Assembly: GCF_003385495.1 (NCBI RefSeq)
Contig: NZ_QNUH01000018.1
Location: forward strand, 16,732 to 80,731
DNA: 64,000 bases
Direction of reading: 5' to 3'
Origin: Chryseobacterium elymi
GTDB lineage: Bacteria > Bacteroidota > Bacteroidia > Flavobacteriales > Weeksellaceae
This document shows positions 1-8,381 of this stretch, piece after piece (position 1 is the first letter of the stretch; every line of letters starts with the position of its first letter). The notes under the pieces are model-generated. The model saw only the letters and a program-made list of their open reading frames with translations. It ran no database searches and was not told where the DNA came from. The translations under genes were made by a program, and so were the position numbers.

Positions 1-2
1 TT

Positions 3-392
3 GCCAAGCAGGGTATCACTATTATCATTGCCAGCCATCTTCTGGACGAAATTGAAAAAATATGCAGCCATGTTATTGTTTTGAAGGAAGGAAATTCCAT
101 TTATTGCGGCCGGGTGGATGAAATAACAGCTAATAACGGATATTTTGAATTAAAGGCTGACAACAATACACTGCTTTTAACCGCTTTAGAGGACTTACAG
201 TGGTTCAGTGCCGTGAAAGCTGACGGAGAGATCATCAAGGCTCAGATTCGTGATGATGCATCCATATCTGCTTCAACTTTGAATCAGAAGCTTGCCGAAA
301 AGGGCATCTATCTGTCTCATTTAACTAAGAAAAAACTGTCTTTGGAGTCTCAATTCCTTGAACTTGTAAAAAACACGAATACCCATGCTTAA
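3..392 (+). CDS. ABC transporter ATP-binding protein, C-terminal part (5' end outside window)
   Basis: The reading frame is open from base 3 with no start codon in the window, so this is the end of a longer gene. The first residues read AKQGITIIIASHLLDEIEKI, the strand and H-loop (switch histidine, SHLLDE) that end an ABC nucleotide-binding domain. They are followed by the VIVLKEG strand and a C-terminal extension of about 100 residues typical of NatA/CcmA-like exporters. It would hydrolyse ATP to drive the permease encoded next. The stop codon overlaps the start of the permease gene by 8 bases, so the two are translationally coupled. The substrate cannot be told. Confidence 0.85.
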   Translation, partial: AKQGITIIIASHLLDEIEKICSHVIVLKEGNSIYCGRVDEITANNGYFELKADNNTLLLTALEDLQWFSAVKADGEIIKAQIRDDASISASTLNQKLAEKGIYLSHLTKKKLSLESQFLELVKNTNTHA

Positions 393-1230
393 ACTATTAA
401 AACTAGAATATTATAAAAACCTGAACTACAAACCGTTCAAGGTTTTCACGATCTTATATTTTGCCATTCTGATTGCTCTTCTTTTCATCGGGCTGGTGGA
501 TCTGAATATTTTCGGAGGAACCGTTAATTTAAAAGAGCAGGGCATTTACAATTTTCCGGAGATCTGGAATTTCACTACATGGATAGTCGCTTTATTAAAG
601 ATTTTCCTTGGGCTGATTATTGTTTTTTCGATCTCTCAGGAATTTACCAACAGAATGTTTAAACAAAATACTATCGATGGATTAAGCAGGAAAGAATTTA
701 TAGGATCAAAGCTTTTAACGATTACTATTTTTACAACGGTTTCCACCCTGATTGTATTTATCATTGCGATGTTTTTGGGACATCAGTATTCTAAGGTAAC
801 GGATGCTTCAAAAGTTTATGCGGAAGTTTATTATATCGGGAATTATTTTGTAAAACTGTTTACATTTTTCTCTTTCCTGATGTTCCTTTCGATATTGCTG
901 AGAAAATCTATGTTTGTATTCCTTGGTTTCTTCGCCTACTGGGTGGTTGAGAAGATTTTGGCGGGTATTGAAGCCTATCAGAAATTAACAGGAATACCGG
1001 AAGAACAAAGAAAAGCAGTCCTTGAGAATGATTTTTTCATCACCAGTCTTTTACCATTGGAAAGCATGTCAAACCTGATTCCTAATCCTTTAATGCGACT
1101 GAATATGCTGAAAGTTATGGGAGTAAAATATGATGCTCATTATCCTACGGAAAGTATGATAGCGTGTATCATTTGGTCTGTAATCTTTATTTTTGGGTCT
1201 TACTGGATCCTGAGAAAGAGGGATTGGTAG
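385..1230 (+). CDS. ABC-2 type transporter permease
   Basis: A 281-residue membrane protein with about six hydrophobic segments, including residues near 20-40, 65-85, 110-130, 150-170, 175-190 and the C-terminal 260-275. It lies directly behind and overlaps the ATPase gene, so it is the membrane subunit of the same exporter. The motif FSISQEFTNRMFKQNTIDGL after the second segment resembles the cytoplasmic loop of ABC-2 permeases (RE/GT...LPVSR type). The family assignment rests on topology and operon position. Substrate unknown. Confidence 0.75.
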   Translation: MLKLLKLEYYKNLNYKPFKVFTILYFAILIALLFIGLVDLNIFGGTVNLKEQGIYNFPEIWNFTTWIVALLKIFLGLIIVFSISQEFTNRMFKQNTIDGLSRKEFIGSKLLTITIFTTVSTLIVFIIAMFLGHQYSKVTDASKVYAEVYYIGNYFVKLFTFFSFLMFLSILLRKSMFVFLGFFAYWVVEKILAGIEAYQKLTGIPEEQRKAVLENDFFITSLLPLESMSNLIPNPLMRLNMLKVMGVKYDAHYPTESMIACIIWSVIFIFGSYWILRKRDW

Positions 1231-1376
1231 GTGTATGAGATTTAAAGATTGAATTGATTTAAATGATTTAAAAATTAAGTGGTCCTTTGGGATCACTTTT
1301 TATTTGGACAGTATTAAAAGTCAGGGATAATCATCCAGATAATCAATTTTTTATTAATTTTATCAAAAGGACAGGA

Positions 1377-2015
1377 GTGAAAAAAATATACTATTTACCG
1401 GGACTGATCAGCGCTGTATTAATTCCAGTGTTGTTCTGGTATTATGGAAGCCAGAGGGTACAACCCCAATATACAGTTGTAGATTTAGGACTTCCTGCCA
1501 AACATATATTTAATCCTGAAATCGACAATACATTTGAGCCCTATAGAAACTGGAATTATAAACAAATTGTTGTAAAATCCAATACGGCTCTTCAAAACCA
1601 AAAATATTATATTTCTGAGTTAAAAAAACTACAGGAAAGGAATCAAAAAGAAACAGGCATTGAGTTTATCATTGATGACCATAATAATTATCAGGATTTT
1701 ATTGCTTTAATAGACGCTATGAAACTTGCAGACCAGGATAGTTATGGAGTTGATATGGATAAAACCAATCATTTTTTTGCGCTCCATTTTTATAAAGACC
1801 CAAATGGGGTTGAAAAAATCCATAGAATGGACTGCGGAACCAGAGATGCTACTATTTTTTACAGGCTAGATGATCATTATAAAGGGATTGAAAAGTTTAA
1901 ATATCTACTCTATTTACCAAAACAGGCTTATTATATCATTTTCGGTTTTTTAGTGTTTCTGAATATCTCCATGTTCAGCATTAAAGAAAACCTTCAGATC
2001 CAAAGAAAATACTAG
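1377..2015 (+). CDS. uncharacterised two-TM membrane protein, first of two tandem paralogues
   Basis: I chose the GTG at 1377 because translation from there (VKKIYYLPGLISAVLIPVLF) aligns with the start of the next gene, and a purine-rich AAAAGGACAGGA precedes it. The longer frame from 1287 adds 30 residues with no counterpart in the paralogue. The protein (212 residues) has one TM segment near residues 5-22 and one near the C terminus (IIFGFLVFLNISMF), with about 150 soluble residues between. That domain holds an IEFIIDDHNNYQDFIALIDAMK stretch, loosely like the periplasmic part of ExbD/TolR (inference only). It follows the ABC operon and abuts its paralogue (1 base apart). No family recognised. 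Confidence 0.7.
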   Translation: MKKIYYLPGLISAVLIPVLFWYYGSQRVQPQYTVVDLGLPAKHIFNPEIDNTFEPYRNWNYKQIVVKSNTALQNQKYYISELKKLQERNQKETGIEFIIDDHNNYQDFIALIDAMKLADQDSYGVDMDKTNHFFALHFYKDPNGVEKIHRMDCGTRDATIFYRLDDHYKGIEKFKYLLYLPKQAYYIIFGFLVFLNISMFSIKENLQIQRKY

Positions 2016-2016
2016 C

Positions 2017-2664
2017 ATGAAAAAGATCTATTACTTTCCGGGACTGATCAGCGCTATTATTATTCCGCTGTTGTTCTGGTATTATGGCAACCGGAAGTTT
2101 GAGGAGGTGAATTTTAATGTTATGGATATCTGGCTTCCAGCAAAAACAAAAGCTGGAGAGAAGCCATACTTTTTAAGTTTTGAGCCTTACAGAAACTGGA
2201 ATTATAAAAAAATAAACGTAGCTCCAAATCAAGCAAAGAAAAACACAAAGCTTTACGTTGCTGAAATTAAGAATTTGCAGAAGAGAAATGAGAAAAATTC
2301 AGGGATTGAATTTATTCTGGATGACCGCAATACTTATAATGATCTGGTTGCATTACTTAATGATGTAGAGCTTGCAGGACAATTCAGCTACACTCTGGAT
2401 GTGGAAAAAACATGGCACTTTTTTGTTACCCATGATTATGTTGGTTCGAATATTCAGATACTGGATGATTCTTCATTTATACGATGCGGTACAGGACTTT
2501 TTGCTAATTACCAACCGAACAATGCGTGGCTAAAAGGATTTCAAACATTTGAATCGCAGCTTATTCAACTTCCCAAACAATCGTTTTATATCATATTCGG
2601 ATTTTTATTTCTAATGAATATCTCAATGCTCAGCATTAAAGAAAGATTTCAAATTCATTACTAA
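2017..2664 (+). CDS. uncharacterised two-TM membrane protein, second tandem paralogue
   Basis: A 215-residue protein colinear with the gene just upstream. Shared blocks are the N-terminal KKIYY(F/L)PGLISA segment, SFEPYRNWNYK, the EIKNLQKRNEKNSGIEFILDD block, HFF near the middle, and the C-terminal TM IIFGFLFLMNISMLSIKE. Identity is clear but far from complete, so the duplication is not recent. The two genes are 1 base apart and surely cotranscribed. Both TM segments are kept, so both copies look functional. Function unknown. Confidence 0.75.
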   Translation: MKKIYYFPGLISAIIIPLLFWYYGNRKFEEVNFNVMDIWLPAKTKAGEKPYFLSFEPYRNWNYKKINVAPNQAKKNTKLYVAEIKNLQKRNEKNSGIEFILDDRNTYNDLVALLNDVELAGQFSYTLDVEKTWHFFVTHDYVGSNIQILDDSSFIRCGTGLFANYQPNNAWLKGFQTFESQLIQLPKQSFYIIFGFLFLMNISMLSIKERFQIHY

Positions 2665-2800
2665 AAGGTCTTTTATTTTGAGGCATGTCTTCGTTATTGA
2701 TTACACAATAATTAAACCTTATAGGTTTAGTCAATAAAAACACAAACACCTGTGTCATCCGCAAAATCTGCGGGAGAAGTTTTTATATTTTAGTCTAAGC
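2665..2800. repeat. intergenic dispersed-repeat fragments
   Basis: The gap between the convergent unknown gene and msrAB holds AAACCTTATAGGTTTA near 2714, the same palindrome core as at 48445, and GTCATCCGCAAAATCTGCGGG near 2754, a member of the CTGCAAAATCTGCGAG family seen elsewhere in the window. No ORF. Confidence 0.5.
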
Positions 2801-2827
2801 AAAAAAAGACCGCCTCACAGCGGTCTC
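2801..2827 (-). terminator. rho-independent terminator of msrAB
   Basis: On the minus strand AGACCGC, a six-base loop, GCGGTCT and then seven T residues. It lies 10 bases beyond the msrAB stop codon. Confidence 0.9.
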
Positions 2828-2836
2828 TCATTCATA

Positions 2837-3952
2837 TTACTTTTTATCTAACAACGGAATATAATCTCCGTAGCCTTTTTTCTCCATGTCAGCTTTTGGG
2901 ATAAACTTCAGCGAAGCACTGTTGATACAGTAGCGAAGTCCTCCTTTATCTGCAGGACCGTCTGTGAAAACATGTCCAAGGTGAGCGTCTCCTGTTTTAC
3001 TTCTTACTTCCACCCTTACCATTCCGGCAGATTTGTCCATTTTCTCATCGATCAGTTTTTTGGTAATCGGTTTTGAAAAGCTTGGCCATCCGCAACCGGA
3101 TTCAAACTTATCGGTTGAAATAAACAATGGTTCTCCGGTGGTAACATCTACATAGATTCCTTCACGCGTTTCGTCCCAGTATTCATTCTGGAAAGGCCTT
3201 TCCGTTGCATTTTCCTGGGTTACCTTATATTGTTCTGCGGTTAGTTTTTCTTTCAAAACTTTTTTATCCTGCTTCTGGTATTTTGCTTTGGGAAGCGGGT
3301 TGGCATTTTTAGCCATTTCAAAAAGGCCCGGCTCAATATGACAGTAACCTCCCGGATTTTTGCCGAGATAATCCTGATGGTAATCTTCCGCTTTATAGAA
3401 GTTTTTCAACGGAATTGTTTCTACTACAACCGGCTTGCTGAAATTCTTAGATAATTTCGCAACTTCCTCTTTTACAATCGCCTCTGTATTTTTATCTGTA
3501 GAATAAATCCCTGTCCTGTACTGATCTCCCCGGTCATTTCCCTGTTGGTTTAAACTTGTAGGATCAATTGTTTTAAAATATAAATTAATCAGCAGCCTAA
3601 GATCAACCTGTTCAGGATCATATTTCACTTTTACCGTTTCAGCAAAACCTGTCGTATGGCTTACCACCTGCTCATACGTCGGATTTTTAACATTCCCGTT
3701 TGCGTAGCCAACTTCAGTTCCTACAACGCCACGAATTTGTTGAAAAAAATGCTCTGTTCCCCAGAAACACCCGCCTGCAAAATAAACTTCTTTTACATTT
3801 TTACTGTCCATAATGGTCTCATTTTCTCTTTTGGTTTCGGTGGATTTTATTTTTTTTGAATCTCCACAACTCATTGCAAATACTCCTATTCCCAGAATCA
3901 TTCCGAGTAATATTAATATATTTTTCATTTTTATCTTTTTATTTGTATTCAT
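2837..3952 (-). CDS. msrAB: fused peptide-methionine sulfoxide reductase MsrA-MsrB, lipoprotein
   Basis: Reduces both the S (MsrA) and R (MsrB) forms of methionine sulfoxide in proteins. The start at 3952 is chosen because its ATG overlaps the stop of the upstream DUF417 gene as ATGA; the frame runs further upstream but inside that gene. The N terminus (KNILILLGMILGIGVFAMSC) is a lipoprotein signal with lipobox cysteine, so the enzyme acts outside the cytoplasm. The MsrA domain follows with the catalytic GCFWGTEHFF motif. The C-terminal MsrB domain has CGWPSF and the resolving RYCINSASL cysteine. About 371 residues, normal for a fusion. It ends the sigma / zinc-finger / DUF417 / msrAB run, suggesting an oxidative-stress role. 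Confidence 0.93.
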   Translation of the reverse strand: MNTNKKIKMKNILILLGMILGIGVFAMSCGDSKKIKSTETKRENETIMDSKNVKEVYFAGGCFWGTEHFFQQIRGVVGTEVGYANGNVKNPTYEQVVSHTTGFAETVKVKYDPEQVDLRLLINLYFKTIDPTSLNQQGNDRGDQYRTGIYSTDKNTEAIVKEEVAKLSKNFSKPVVVETIPLKNFYKAEDYHQDYLGKNPGGYCHIEPGLFEMAKNANPLPKAKYQKQDKKVLKEKLTAEQYKVTQENATERPFQNEYWDETREGIYVDVTTGEPLFISTDKFESGCGWPSFSKPITKKLIDEKMDKSAGMVRVEVRSKTGDAHLGHVFTDGPADKGGLRYCINSASLKFIPKADMEKKGYGDYIPLLDKK

Positions 3953-4392
3953 TTTTTTTGAATTATCATTAATCCAAATCCTAAAAGCATTAGATCTTTC
4001 AGAATAAAAAAATCTGTGACAGGGACTCCATCTACTATTTTCCACATTCCGGGAGTGGTAAACAGATAGCTCAGTGTTACAAGAAATGTCATAATCATCC
4101 CGCCTCCGGCATACTTTCTTAGAAATGCAAATTTCACACTAAATATCAGTAGTAAAGCAATGATAATTTCTATCACTCCGATAGCATTTGACACCATCTG
4201 GATGCCTGCTATTTTATATACGAAAAAAGTAAGGAAATGGTTTTCGACCAGAGGTTTAATGGCAGCAGCTTCTGTGGGAGTGAATTTAAATATGCCAATC
4301 CAGAGTAAAATAAGCGCGCTCCCAAAAAACGAAATATAATATCCTGTTTTGTACGTCAGCGATTCTACGTTAAGTTGTGATGTTGCGTTCAT
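3949..4392 (-). CDS. DUF417 (YkgB/RclC-like) inner membrane protein
   Basis: A 147-residue protein with four hydrophobic segments and the family block LILLWIGIFKFTPTEAAAIKPLVENH near residues 28-53, as in E. coli YkgB and RclC, which are induced by reactive chlorine. It also carries GVIEIIIALLLI and a C-terminal KDLMLLGFGLMII segment. The stop overlaps the msrAB start (ATGA), so expression is coupled to the extracytoplasmic methionine sulfoxide reductase. A role in supplying reducing power or protecting the envelope from hypochlorous acid is an inference from that pairing. Confidence 0.8.
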   Translation of the reverse strand: MNATSQLNVESLTYKTGYYISFFGSALILLWIGIFKFTPTEAAAIKPLVENHFLTFFVYKIAGIQMVSNAIGVIEIIIALLLIFSVKFAFLRKYAGGGMIMTFLVTLSYLFTTPGMWKIVDGVPVTDFFILKDLMLLGFGLMIIQKK

Positions 4393-4471
4393 GTCTTTAA
4401 GATTTTGAATGATCCTTTATTATTGTCAAAAGTATAGTCGGAAACATTTCAAAATCCTGACAGTATTTCTT

Positions 4472-4744
4472 CTAAAGATTTAATTTTTCTAAAACTTTAT
4501 TTTTAACATCCTGAATATCAGAATCATTAATTTCAGTATTTTCTTTTTGAGACCGTTTACGTTTTAAAATATCATCCAAAATTTTAAGTTTCTCTTCATA
4601 AGCTCTGCACCATTTACAGATCCTCAGATGCATGGAAAGCTGCCAGTCTTCCTTTTGGGAGATCGCTTTGGCATTCCTTTTTTCCATCAGCATCGTTGCT
4701 TTGCTACATGGCAGGAACAGAATATGAATAAATTTTCTCAACAT
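4472..4744 (-). CDS. zinc-finger (zf-HC2-like) anti-sigma factor candidate
   Basis: The ATG at 4744 is preferred because it leaves 13 bases after the sigma factor stop; an in-frame start at 4771 would overlap that gene. The 90-residue protein has SMHLRICKWCRAY near residues 52-64, giving the H-x3-C-x2-C zinc motif of anti-sigma factors. It has only a weakly hydrophobic N terminus (FIHILFLPC) and no clear TM, so it would be soluble. It follows an ECF sigma gene on the same strand, the classical position of its anti-sigma partner. Sequestration of the sigma factor is inferred. Confidence 0.65.
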   Translation of the reverse strand: MLRKFIHILFLPCSKATMLMEKRNAKAISQKEDWQLSMHLRICKWCRAYEEKLKILDDILKRKRSQKENTEINDSDIQDVKNKVLEKLNL

Positions 4745-4757
4745 TTTTATGATATGG

Positions 4758-5312
4758 TTATAAGTTGGCAAACCAGTTGACCTCCAGGCATTCCCTCAGC
4801 TGCATTCTGCTTCTCTGAAGAATCTTCCATAGATTGGTCGCAGAAATCTGCAATTCCTGACTCACTTCCGGTGCTTTTTTTTCCTGAAGATAATACATTT
4901 TCATCGGAATCTTCCATCTGGCGGGCAAATCCTCAATGCAATCTTCCAGCGTTTTATTGAAATCATTATTATCCAAAAGCTCCGGCTCTTTATCCGAAAC
5001 ATTCCAGTCATTCAACACACCGTCATTCTTCCAGGAGCCTGTTTCATCAAAAAAATGATCCAGTCTGATCTCCGGCTCTGATTTATATTTTTTACGGTAA
5101 AAATCGGCAGCTTTTCTGTTTAAAATAGCCGTCAGCCAGGTTAGCGGCTGGCTTTTTTCTTTAAAAGAGTCATAAGACGAATAGGCCGCTAAAAACACAT
5201 CCTGTACCAGATCCTCTGCTTCCGTTTTATCTGAAAGCAGATAAGCTGCTCTTTTCAGAAGAGGCCCGGAATATTGTTCTACCCAGCTTTTCAGCACTTC
5301 ATTTTTCGTCAT
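4758..5312 (-). CDS. ECF RNA polymerase sigma factor
   Basis: A 184-residue sigma-70 family protein without regions 1 and 3. Region 2 shows LLSDKTEAEDLVQDVFLAAY and then PLTWLTAILNRKAADFYRKK (promoter melting and -10 recognition, residues about 25-75). Region 4 near residues 120-175 carries the helix-turn-helix KAPEVSQELQISATNLWKIL. It starts the minus-strand run sigma / zinc-finger protein / DUF417 / msrAB and probably controls it together with genes elsewhere. The trigger is not visible; the neighbours suggest oxidative or envelope stress. Confidence 0.88.
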   Translation of the reverse strand: MTKNEVLKSWVEQYSGPLLKRAAYLLSDKTEAEDLVQDVFLAAYSSYDSFKEKSQPLTWLTAILNRKAADFYRKKYKSEPEIRLDHFFDETGSWKNDGVLNDWNVSDKEPELLDNNDFNKTLEDCIEDLPARWKIPMKMYYLQEKKAPEVSQELQISATNLWKILQRSRMQLRECLEVNWFANL

Positions 5313-5540
5313 TTTTTATTCTTTAATATCATAAAAACTCATTTTATTGATTTGCACAGACCATTCTATTTTGGTTTCAAAATCATGAAAATCGGTCAAG
5401 TCTTTATTTAATATTAAAACGAATATAAAAAGTTAAATGATAATATACAAAGTTTTATTACGATCGTCATTGTAACTACAGGTGAAGCAATCTCAAAATA
5501 TAAACACTTCCCGTCCTGCACCATTCAAAACATAACATAA
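5313..5540. other. divergent intergenic region between sigma factor and alaS
   Basis: AT-rich with no ORF. Bases 5467-5497 (GTCATTGTAACTACAGGTGAAGCAATCTC) look like a degraded copy of the dispersed repeat at 12583. Confidence 0.4.
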
Positions 5541-5545
5541 AATTA

Positions 5546-5575
5546 TTTACAAATCGCTTAAAAACATTAAATTTG
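5546..5575 (+). promoter_or_regulatory. alaS promoter candidate
   Basis: TAAATTTG at 5568-5575 matches the Bacteroidota -7 box TAnnTTTG. TTT at 5546-5548 lies 19 bases upstream in the -33 position. It sits 43 bases before the alaS start. Confidence 0.55.
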
Positions 5576-5618
5576 CATCTTATCAAAAATTTGATAGTTT
5601 TAAAAGCAAAGCAATACT

Positions 5619-8222
5619 ATGACATCACAAGAGATACGTCAAAAATTTTTAGATTATTTTAAAAGTAAAGACCACCTTATTGTTCCTTCAGCACCTATCG
5701 TCCTGAAAGACGACCCTACCCTTATGTTTTCCAACTCAGGAATGACACAGTTCAAAGATTTCTTCTTAGGCTACAAAACGCCTACGGCACCAAGAATTGC
5801 CGATACACAGAAATGTCTCAGAGTTTCCGGAAAGCATAATGACTTAGATGATGTGGGAAGAGATACGTACCACCACACCATGTTTGAAATGTTAGGAAAC
5901 TGGTCTTTTGGTGATTATTTCAAAAAAGATGCTATTGCTTTTGCCTGGGAATTACTGACTGAAGTATTCGGAATTCCAAAAGAAAATTTATACGTAACTA
6001 TTTTCGAAGGAGATGCTTCTGAGAATTTGGAAAGAGATCAGGATGCTTACAATTTCTGGAAATCACACATTTCGGAAGACAGAATTATCAATGGAAACAA
6101 AAAAGATAATTTTTGGGAAATGGGAGAAAGCGGACCGTGCGGACCGTGTTCAGAAATCCACGTTGACCTTAGAACTGAGGAAGAAAAAGCTAAAGTTTCA
6201 GGACTTGATCTGGTAAATAATGACCATCCTCAGGTAGTGGAAGTATGGAACCTGGTATTCATGGAATTCAACAGAAAGGCAGATAAAAGTTTGGAAAAAC
6301 TTCCTCAGCAGCATGTGGATACTGGAATGGGCTTCGAGCGTCTGTGTATGGCACTTCAGGGCAAATCTTCAAATTATGATACCGACGTTTTCACTCCGCT
6401 TATTGCTAAAGTGGAAGAACTTTCAGGTAAAAAATATACAGGAATTTTAGAAGACGAAAAAGATATTGCGATCCGTGTTGTGGTAGACCATATCAGAGCG
6501 GTTGCTTTTGCAATTGCAGACGGACAGCTTCCTTCAAACGGCGGTGCGGGCTATGTGATCAGAAGAATTTTAAGAAGAGGAATTTCTTATTCTTATAGAT
6601 TCTTAGGCATGAAAGAGCCTTTCCTTTATAAACTTGTTGCTGTACTTCAAGAGCAAATGGGTACTTTCTTCCCTGAGATCGAAAAGCAGGGGAAACTGGT
6701 TTCCGAGGTGATCAAAAGTGAGGAGGATTCATTCTTGAAAACTATTGAAAACGGGCTGATCAGAGTTGAAAAGTTAATTCAGCAGACTATTGCAGATAAT
6801 TCAAAAGTATTACCAAGCGAAGAAGTTTTTGAATTATATGATACGTACGGATTCCCGGATGATTTAACCAGAATTATCGCAGAGGAAAAAGGACTTACCA
6901 TTGATGAAGCAGGATTCAAAGTTGAAATGGAAAAGCAAAAACTTCGTTCCAAAGCTGATTCTGCCCAGAAAGTGTATGACTGGGTAACTTTAGAAACAAA
7001 ACCTGAAAACTTTGTAGGATATGATCAAATTGAATCTGAAACCTATATTACACGATACAGAAAAGTAGAAAACAAAGACGGAGAATTTTACCAGGTAGTA
7101 CTGAGCAGCTCTCCTTTCTACCCGGAAGGCGGAGGTCAGGTGGGAGACAAAGGTGTTCTTGAAAATGCCGTTGAAAGCTTTGAAGTTTTGGAAACTAAAA
7201 AAGAAAACGGACTGATCATTTCCCTGATCAATGGTCTTCCGAAAGATGCAGGAGCTGTTTTCTATGCTAAAGTTGATGCAACCGACAGAAGAAACTCCCA
7301 GGCGAATCACTCGGTAACTCACCTTTTACATGAGGCATTAAGAGAGGTTTTAGGCACGCACGTAGAGCAGAAAGGTTCTTATGTAGGTCCTGATTATCTT
7401 CGTTTTGACTTCTCTCACTTCAATAAAATGACGGAGGAAGAATTGACTTTGGTTGAAGAAAAAGTAAATGCAAAAATTAAAGAAAGTATTGCTTTGCAGG
7501 AATTCAGAAGCATTCCTATTCAGGAAGCTTTGGATAAAGGAGCAATGGCTTTATTCGGTGAAAAGTATGGTGACAGTGTAAGAATGATTCAGTTTGGAAG
7601 TTCTAAGGAGCTTTGCGGAGGAACTCACGTAAAAAATACAATCGAAATCGGTCATTTCAAAATTACTTCCGAAAGTTCTGCTGCTGCAGGGATCAGAAGA
7701 ATTGAAGCCATTTCAGGAGATAAATCTGAGGAATACTTCAAAAATCTGGAAAACCAGATTCATGAGCTTTCTCAACTATTGAAGTCTAAAGATGTTGTAA
7801 GATCTACTGAAAAACTGATTGAAGAAAATATATCTTTAAAATCTGAAGTAGAAGCCCTTAAAAAGGAAAAAGCAAAAGGCGAAATCGGCGAATGGAAAAA
7901 TGCATACGAGCAGAAAGGAAACAAACAGCTGCTCGTGAAGAAAACTTCCCTGGATGCAGGTTCTGTGAAAGATATTGTATTCCAGCTGAAGAGAGAAATC
8001 CCAACTTCAGTAACGATTATTCTTTCCGATGCAGACGGAAAACCAATGATCACTGTCGGAGTTTCTGATGATCTGGCAGCAGATTATCAGGCCGGAGCTA
8101 TCGTAAAAGACCTGGCAAAAGAAATCCAGGGCGGCGGCGGCGGAAATCCGGGCTTTGCAACAGCAGGAGGTAAAAACCTTGACGGCCTGGAAAATGCCTA
8201 CCAAAAAGCCTTGAATATTTAG
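5619..8222 (+). CDS. alaS: alanyl-tRNA synthetase
   Basis: Charges tRNA-Ala and hydrolyses mis-charged Ser and Gly. All parts are present in 867 residues, the usual length. The class II catalytic core holds FSNSGMTQFKDFFLG (motif 1 side) and GNWSFGDYF. The editing domain has HSVTHLLHEAL near residue 563 and CGGTHVKNT near 665, the zinc-binding HxxxH and CxxxH sites. A coiled-coil stretch follows (about 715-765), then the glycine-rich C-Ala tail GGGGGNPGFATAGG. Monocistronic, with its own promoter and a terminator downstream. Confidence 0.97.
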   Translation: MTSQEIRQKFLDYFKSKDHLIVPSAPIVLKDDPTLMFSNSGMTQFKDFFLGYKTPTAPRIADTQKCLRVSGKHNDLDDVGRDTYHHTMFEMLGNWSFGDYFKKDAIAFAWELLTEVFGIPKENLYVTIFEGDASENLERDQDAYNFWKSHISEDRIINGNKKDNFWEMGESGPCGPCSEIHVDLRTEEEKAKVSGLDLVNNDHPQVVEVWNLVFMEFNRKADKSLEKLPQQHVDTGMGFERLCMALQGKSSNYDTDVFTPLIAKVEELSGKKYTGILEDEKDIAIRVVVDHIRAVAFAIADGQLPSNGGAGYVIRRILRRGISYSYRFLGMKEPFLYKLVAVLQEQMGTFFPEIEKQGKLVSEVIKSEEDSFLKTIENGLIRVEKLIQQTIADNSKVLPSEEVFELYDTYGFPDDLTRIIAEEKGLTIDEAGFKVEMEKQKLRSKADSAQKVYDWVTLETKPENFVGYDQIESETYITRYRKVENKDGEFYQVVLSSSPFYPEGGGQVGDKGVLENAVESFEVLETKKENGLIISLINGLPKDAGAVFYAKVDATDRRNSQANHSVTHLLHEALREVLGTHVEQKGSYVGPDYLRFDFSHFNKMTEEELTLVEEKVNAKIKESIALQEFRSIPIQEALDKGAMALFGEKYGDSVRMIQFGSSKELCGGTHVKNTIEIGHFKITSESSAAAGIRRIEAISGDKSEEYFKNLENQIHELSQLLKSKDVVRSTEKLIEENISLKSEVEALKKEKAKGEIGEWKNAYEQKGNKQLLVKKTSLDAGSVKDIVFQLKREIPTSVTIILSDADGKPMITVGVSDDLAADYQAGAIVKDLAKEIQGGGGGNPGFATAGGKNLDGLENAYQKALNI

Positions 8223-8252
8223 AATTAATCCTTTTATCATAAAACATTAGTT

Positions 8253-8281
8253 AACTCCTGAAAACCTCAGGAGTTTTTTTC
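8253..8281 (+). terminator. alaS terminator
   Basis: AACTCCTG, a short loop, then CAGGAGTT and a run of seven T. It lies 30 bases after the alaS stop. Confidence 0.9.
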
Positions 8282-8381
8282 TCTATTTTTTCTATCTGAA
8301 CCTTAGATGAAATCAATGTATTAACAAATCATAAAAACTTTCCCAACACAAGAAATATTACTACTTTTACTTAGTTTTTAC

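Noticed and set aside
1287..1376. Longer start for the first tandem paralogue
   Set aside because: The extra residues lack any match in the second paralogue, while the GTG at 1377 aligns with its start.
3953..4045. Longer MsrAB N terminus
   Set aside because: It would overlap the DUF417 coding region by about 95 bases and place the lipoprotein signal internally.
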